Assembly: GCF_031143425.1 (NCBI RefSeq)
Contig: NC_090437.1
Span: forward strand, 1,179,214,863-1,179,278,862
Direction of reading: 5' to 3'
Origin: Pleurodeles waltl
Taxonomy: Eukaryota > Chordata > Amphibia > Caudata > Salamandridae
DNA: 64,000 nucleotides
Part shown: positions 58,755 to 64,000 of the stretch, piece after piece
How positions within the stretch are numbered: position 1 is the first letter of the stretch
How the letters are laid out: each line of letters opens with the position of its first letter
Position numbers and translations under genes: made by a program
The notes under the pieces: generated by a model
Told to the model about the DNA's origin: nothing
The model's input: the letters and a program-made list of their open reading frames with translations, nothing else
Databases searched by the model: none

Positions 58755-59727
58755 GGCCCTCATTACAATCCTGGCAGATGGTGAAAAAAGGGCTGTAAGA
58801 CCGCAAACAGGCTGGTGGTCATTACCGCCCCATTATGCAATTGGCGGTTTGGAATATGCCAAACCGCCAATGTCCCGCACCGTCCGCCACGGCGGTAACG
58901 ACCGGCAGGCTGGAGACAACGGTCTCCAGCCCAGCGGCCGTCACTAGACCGCCGGCGGTATCAGGAACCCGCATACCGCCATGGATTTTGTGGGGTTTTC
59001 TACTGCCACAAATCCATAGCAGTATGCACCATCAGAGCCAGGGAATTTTTTTCCCTGGCACTGATTGGGGTCTCCCCCTCCCCTGAGTCCTGCCCCAACA
59101 CCCACGAACCCTATACCACCCTCCAAATGTAGTAGGAGCCTCTCCCCACCCCCACCCCCACTGAAACCCCCACACATATCCCCCACACCCCCCACACGCA
59201 TGCTCACACCACTCACACACATACACGCACACATACATGCACACATGCACACATACATATACATTACATTTCCCTTACATACATTACACCCCCCGCATGC
59301 ATACACGGACTCACACAACCCCTCTACACACTCACACCCTCATGCACGCACACGTCACACCACACAACACCCCCCACCCCCCTCCCCAACGGACGATCTC
59401 CTTACCTGTTCCGGTGATCCTCTGGGAGGGAACAGGATCCATGGGGGCTGCTCCACTGCCAGCACCCTGTCACCAGAACACCGCCACGCCGAATACTGGG
59501 TCCTATTACGGTGGGCGGTGTTCTGATGACGTGGCGGTGACGGTGGAGCAGCCTCCACTTTACCGCTGATCACCAGTATGGATGCTGGTGGCTCTCCATC
59601 CAAAAAAGGGCACAGGGTTGCCAGCAGTCATAATATGGTTGGCGGAAGACCGCCAACACTGGCGGTCTTCGGCCCGGCGGAACCTCAGCGGTCTTAAGAA
59701 AAGACTGCTGATGTTGAAATGAAGGCC
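58755..59727. mobile_element. GC-rich Harbinger-type MITE, copy E (973 bp), with a CA-rich insert
   Basis: Flanked by ATA (58752-58754 and 59728-59730); begins GGCCCTCATTACAATCCTGG and ends ...TTGAAATGAAGGCC. Inverted segments such as ACCGGCAGGCTGGAGACAAC with its near complement, and CAGGGAATTTTTTTCCCTG, show the same hairpin habit. From 59070 to 59390 it holds a C-rich and CACA-rich low-complexity block not seen in the other copies. No coding capacity. Confidence 0.65.
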
Positions 59728-60480
59728 ATAGTCTTGGATTTGGTGACGTTAAGCCACTGTAAGTGGCTTGAGACCATGTTGTGTATATGTCGGAGTGCAT
59801 AGCGCCACCAGAGCATCACTAAAAGTGAGGCTCCAGTGGCAATGGGGCCTTTTGATTCTAGCCCTATGTGTCCCAAAGCAACCCATTTGAATGCATTCAG
59901 TGTAGTCTATGTGCCTCCCCCTTCTGCCATTTGTGAAGCTCCAGATAGTCCCTCCTGCAACTTACCATGCGATTGTGATAGTTCTTGGTAGTCTGTGCTG
60001 TCCTGTCCTGCAATTCCAGTGACCAGGTCCTTCAGGATGACTGCTGCTACCATCTCCTCCAGCTCATCTAGGTCCTCCTGGGGTGCAGGACTTCCACCTC
60101 CAGTCTGCAGTGCTGCCTTTAAGTTCCTGGCCAGTTTTTCCTTAGTTCTGCACTTGCAATTGTGCCAGCACTTCTTACAATCATTGACAGTCCTCTTAAC
60201 CTCTGCCACACTGTTGACTTTATCCACTACTGCCTGCCATATAGCCTCTCTCCTACCTATTGGCAATTTGGAGCTAATAAAGAGCTGGTGTTGGTGCTCC
60301 GTCACCTCTCTGACCAAGATGTCATTTTCCTCATCACTAGCACAACACTTCTGCTTCCTTTTCTAGTTCTCTTAGGACTTTGCTGGTCCCTCCTAGCTGG
60401 TACTGGGCTGATTGTGATCTCTCTGGGGTCTCTCCTGGCCTACATTCTCCATCTTGTCTCCCACTTTTTTTTCTTGCTTG

Positions 60481-61041
60481 CACGTTTTGTTTTTACACTA
60501 ATGCTGTTAAATATGGCACTAACACATTTAGCATTAAAAAAAAACATGCCAATATTCATGCTAACACCACTTTTCTAGCATTGGCATCATTTTTCTTTTC
60601 GACATGTCGCAAAGGTTAGCGTAATTTTTTTTTTTACGCTAACCATTCCGTAGCGTCATTGTGAGTAATTTTTTTAATATGGCACACCGATGGCACTAAG
60701 GAATGGCATTAGCTAGCATAATGTTTTTGACGCACAACTGCACTAGTGCAGTTGTGCTTCATTTTTGTTTTAAGATCCGGCGCACCATGGCACTACTTAG
60801 GGTCATTTTTTTACACTAGCTCTGAGCCGGCGTTAAAAGTGCTGAAAAAAAGTATCCAAGAAATCTCTTAGATTTCTTTGCACCGTTTTTTCAGCCCCCC
60901 CTAAATGGTGAACCCCCCTTTGCATACATTATGCTTGGTGCAGACATAATGTAGCACAAAGTATTAGAAGCGGCACAATGCACTCATTGCGCCACTTTGT
61001 AAATCTGGCACAGCAATTTTGGCCTCGTTGGGCTATACTAG
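60481..61041. mobile_element. Probable right-end region of Harbinger H2, palindrome-rich
   Basis: It contains several short inverted repeats (GGTTAGCGTAA...TTACGCTAACC near 60614-60646, GCACAACTGCACTAGTGCAGTTGTGC near 60733-60758). It ends in GCCACTTTGTAAATCTGGCAC, like the ends of amphibian-type MITEs. The terminal repeat itself was not matched to 36393, so its role as the H2 end is inference. Confidence 0.4.
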
Positions 61042-62917
61042 TGTTGGACTTTTTTCCTTTTGCAGGATCATCTCCAATCGTTTTGCCTCCTGCCTTCTAT
61101 TTTTTTTACCCACATTAGTAGCCCTATAAGTGTATATTTAAGGTAGGACATAAACTAATGTGTTTTATATGTCCTGACAGTGAAATACTGCCAAATTCGG
61201 TTTTCACTGTTGCAAGGCCTATCTCTCTCATAGGTTAGAGGGGCTGCCTCTAAACATGATTAAAGCATAGATTCCCTTTGGGAGCGGATAGACATGTGGT
61301 GTTTGTGGTCCCTGAACTCACAATTTAAAAATACATATTTTAGTAAAGTTGGTTTTGAGAGTGTGTTTGAAAATAACACTTTTATAAAGTAGGCATTTTC
61401 TTGCTTAAACCATTCTGTGACTCTGCCTGTTTGTGGATTCCCTGTGTGGGTCCGTTTGACAGTTGAACTGTTTGCACCTCTCTCTAAACAGTGACACAAA
61501 GGGAGCTGGAGTGTAGCCTGCATATCCTGAAGAGCCATCTGTGCTAGGAGGGAGGGGAGAAGTGGTCACTTACACCTGAAAGGGCTGTGCTTGCCCTCAT
61601 ACAATGCAGTCTCCAACCCCCTGGTGTGTGTCTGGGGCCTGGCCTGGGCAAGGTAGGATCTCACAAACAAGAGAGACTTTCCTTTGAAGTAGGCCTACTT
61701 CAAAGGCCAAAATGGGTATAAGAAGAGCACCCAGACCCCTGAAAAAAGTGAATCACTTCTGGAAATAAAGAGGAACCTCAGCCAGGAGAAGAGCTGAAGA
61801 GTTGAGGAGAAGTGATGCTCTGCCTGTGACTGTGCTTTGTGGAGCTATCCTGCAGCTGCTGCTTTTGCCTGGTGAAAGGGGACAAGGACTGGACTTTGTT
61901 GTGCATTCCTGCATGTGAAGAAATCTCCAAGGGCTTGTCCTGAGCTTGCCTACTGTTGTTGAAGTCTCAGGGCCATCAAATACTTCCCCTGCCAGCACCT
62001 GGACTCTCTGCTGAGACTCCTGCCCTGCCATGTGGTGCCCTATCCAGTTCCTGGGGCCTTGACAGGTGAAGCTGGCAGACCAAGATTGACAATCCACGCA
62101 CAGACCGTCCTGCGGGGAAAATATTGATGCATCTTCCGAGATGCGGCTGAGAAAAGACACACCGCCGGCTTTGCGGCTGAAACTGACGCTCCACCTGCAT
62201 CACGGCTTGAAGACCGACGCAGGCAGCTGGAAAAATGATGTGCAACACCCGCTGACGGAGGCTGGTAACATCACAACCCACATAGTGTGGTTTTGCTGAT
62301 ACCGTGCAGCAGGATTTTCAACGCAAACCTCGCTGGGCGCAGAAAAAAGACACAAAGTCTGCCCGGACCTGAGTACTTGCCCGGATTGACACATCGCTCT
62401 CCTGTGGAGAGGAATAGCGACACATGCCGACCCAACCGGAGGAGGAGACCAACGCACGGTCTCGCATGCAGGTGAGAAATTGACGCATCGCTAGCCTTTT
62501 CCGCCATACACTCGCTTGTGCATATTATTTTGACGCTACCCAGTTACTTTTCAACATTAACAGCGTTTTTACTGTTTTCTCAAAGATTTAAGACTCTTTT
62601 GCTTTTAAACTTAATAACTTTACTTGTGTATGTAGGATTTCTGTTGTTTTGGTCTTGTTTTGTTTAGATGAATATTTCCTATTTTTCTAAACCTCTGTTG
62701 TGTAATTTTGTAGTGTTTTCACTGAGTTACTGTGTGTGTTGGTACATATACTTTACACCTAGACTCTAAAGTTAAGCCTGCCTGCTTGTGCCAAGCTACC
62801 AAGGGAGTGAACGGGGAGGTTAGCTGAGGGTGATTATCCTTTACCCTGACTATAGTGAGGGTCCTTGCTTGGACAGAGGGCAACCCGACTGCCTAATAAA
62901 AGACCCCATTTCTAACT
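61042..62917 (-). repeat. Solo LTR, family L, copy 3 (1876 bp)
   Basis: On the minus strand it starts AGTTAGAAATGGGGTCTT and ends ...AAAAGTCCAACA. It is flanked by a perfect 5-bp duplication ACTAG (61037-61041 and 62918-62922), which fixes the ends of the family. Homology to copy 1 is continuous (for example CCACCACACAGTAA-like and TTGGTAGCTTGGCAC words); part of the 3' portion is deleted. No coding domain. The best-defined copy of this LTR family. Confidence 0.8.
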
Positions 62918-62922
62918 ACTAG

Positions 62923-63229
62923 CACACAAAACAAAGTGGTGCAAGGAGGTGCTTGGGGCTCTTATTCTGACCTTTAATCTACCCATACATACAAAAAATG
63001 ATTGTGTCCTTATATAATGTAACTGGTGTTCATGTAAAGGTCTGCTTCAGGTAGAATTTGTACAGTAGAGAACTGGAAAAAGGATAAAATAAGTATCATC
63101 TTTGCCTTGGTTTCCAAAGAGTTGAGTCAGGCCCTAACCTGAAGGGTGTCTCCACTTATCCATCTCCTACTAGTACATGTTAGTAAAGTGTCTCTAGCTC
63201 TTTTGGTGGCCTGGATAAGTCATATTCGA
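62923..63229. other. Short interval between LTR and LINE remnant
   Basis: Its first 40 bases continue the MITE-like sequence interrupted by the LTR (CAAAGTGGTGCAAGGAGGTGC). Nothing else recognised. Confidence 0.3.
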
Positions 63230-64000
63230 TTCCCTGATTAGGTCACTTTTATATCCTGTCCTGTTGCATTGTCGCAACTATCATGTGAGGCTCTTCCCTG
63301 GACCCACTTCCTCCAAAGTTTTGGAATATGGCTAAAATGGCTCTTTCACAACATTTGCTTGAAGTTTGTAATGACTCCTTAATTAGTGCCTTGATACCAA
63401 AACAGTGGAAATGAACACTGACTTTCCCTTTGCCGAAGACACCTAATGCAGATTAAACTGTTCTGATTAACTTTCATCTTATCTCTCTTATTCTGTTTGC
63501 TGTTAAAAAATTGGAACGGTATCCCAACTTAATGCTGTCAGGATTCTTGGAGCAACACCACCACATTCACGACTGTGTACAGTCAGGTTTTTTGTCAGAC
63601 ACACAGTACTGAAAACTCCTTATAGACAGTTTAAGATGATCTGAGATTATTAGTAAAGAAGGCAGATCCTTTTGCTTTGGTTCTTCTCAATATGTCTGCA
63701 GCATTTTGACACAGTTTCTCTTTCCATTCTTCTTTCCAGACTTAGGGAGGCCGGTATTGGAGGAGCAGCCTACAAATGGTGTAAATTCTATTTAGAGGAT
63801 GAATACCAAGCAACCTATCTCTAACCAAAGGGTCCCGCACAGGTCTGTAATTAGCCCCACATGTGCAATATCTACATACATCCACTGGCTACTCTAGTAG
63901 TCGTTTCATGTCACTTGAATGAATTGAACAAACAACACTCAAATGTTCATTGCCTTGAATAGCACAGGGGTGGATCCACTTGAGGCATATCTATACAAAC
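63230..64000 (+). pseudogene. L2/CR1-type LINE reverse transcriptase remnant, plus strand
   Basis: In mixed plus frames the sequence reads TFPLPKT-like near 63425, DCVQSGFLSDTQY near 63570 and ALVLLNMSAAFDTVSLSILL near 63670-63730, then RLREAGIGGAAYKW. That is the order of RT motifs in L2-like LINEs (compare ILLDLSAAFNSVCHRTLI in copy 1). Stops and frame changes abound, and the element runs out of the window. It is much older than LINE copy 1 and of opposite orientation. Confidence 0.65.

Larger units (their letters stand above)
57384..59965 (-). other. Intron of the H2 Myb-like gene
   Basis: Bounded by a good donor (GTAAGT at 59965) and acceptor (57384). It contains the second MITE-like repeat (58380-58740) and the GC-rich MITE E (58755-59727). 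The remainder, 57400-58370, is without coding signal. Confidence 0.5.
56158..60480 (-). pseudogene. Harbinger H2 Myb/SANT-like protein, two exons, broken
   Basis: Exon 1 (about 60480-59966) has VREVTEHQHQLF, REAIWQAVVDKVNSVAEVKR and CKKCWHNCKCRTKEKLARNL, the Myb-like fold, ending at ATG|GTAAGT. Exon 2 starts at 57383 after CATTGCAG. It encodes EDDVLPTTNLPVLDFFRLPA and continues beyond the MITE inserted at 56653-57244 to the helical tail (RLGVIQNAMESIQWEVGSL, near 56290). Layout and exon structure match the H1 gene, but the sequence is distinct. Stops near 57322, 56548 and 56455 disable it. It points towards the H2 transposase, as the two H1 genes do, so both are assigned to one old element; the 13 kb between them would be later insertions. 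Confidence 0.65.

Noticed and set aside
59237..59569. A Thr/His/Pro-rich frame
   Set aside because: Translation of the CACA-rich low-complexity block.
1..64000. CRISPR arrays, operons, bacterial promoters or rRNA genes
   Set aside because: Introns, retroelements and microsatellites show a eukaryotic chromosome; no regularly spaced repeats with unique spacers were seen. The 60-bp array has no spacers.

Overview
The window is eukaryotic and almost entirely made of nested transposable elements; I found no convincing host gene. Penelope-like, L2/CR1-like, Ty3/gypsy, endogenous retroviral and PIF/Harbinger sequences, GC-rich hairpin-forming Harbinger-type MITEs and roughly 2 kb solo LTRs lie edge to edge. 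This fits an intergenic or intronic stretch of a very large vertebrate genome. A salamander such as a newt is my best guess, because Harbinger and MITE expansion is known there; that is inference, not proof.

Layout. 1-6.65 kb: a decayed endogenous retrovirus (integrase, then env) broken by a solo LTR (2184-4271) and a GC-rich hairpin MITE (4484-5045). 6658-7001: a second GC-rich MITE. 8.4-17.2 kb: two Penelope-like elements in tandem. The upstream copy is 5' truncated, is headed by an inverted piece of its own pseudo-LTR and is split by an L2-like LINE with an 830-codon intact RT reading frame. The downstream copy shows the empty site of that insertion. 18.76-22.2 kb and 26.0-29.24 kb: two older, broken LINEs of the same type. 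22.5-24.1 kb and 29.3-30.7 kb: gypsy pol and gag/integrase remnants on the minus strand. 30.9-35.9 kb: two diverged LTR-like repeats, then a tRNA-type SINE remnant.

36.4-61.0 kb is best read as an old Harbinger element (called H2 here). Its transposase (+, 37.4-43.1 kb) and Myb-like gene (-, 60.5-56.2 kb) converge. It is invaded by solo LTRs, GC-rich MITEs and another unit holding a two-exon Myb/SANT-like candidate gene (46.77-54.2 kb), whose intron hosts a much younger complete Harbinger (H1, 47159-50694, TTA duplications). 61042-62917 is a solo LTR with a perfect ACTAG duplication. The right edge holds a fourth LINE RT remnant, on the plus strand.

The most interesting signal is the GC-rich MITE family. 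Each copy is a chain of consecutive hairpins, and several stems differ in sequence between copies while staying self-complementary. One copy sits in the H2 transposase exon and another in the H2 Myb exon, with clean 3-bp duplications. They therefore look like Harbinger-mobilised passengers inserted in both genes of an older Harbinger.
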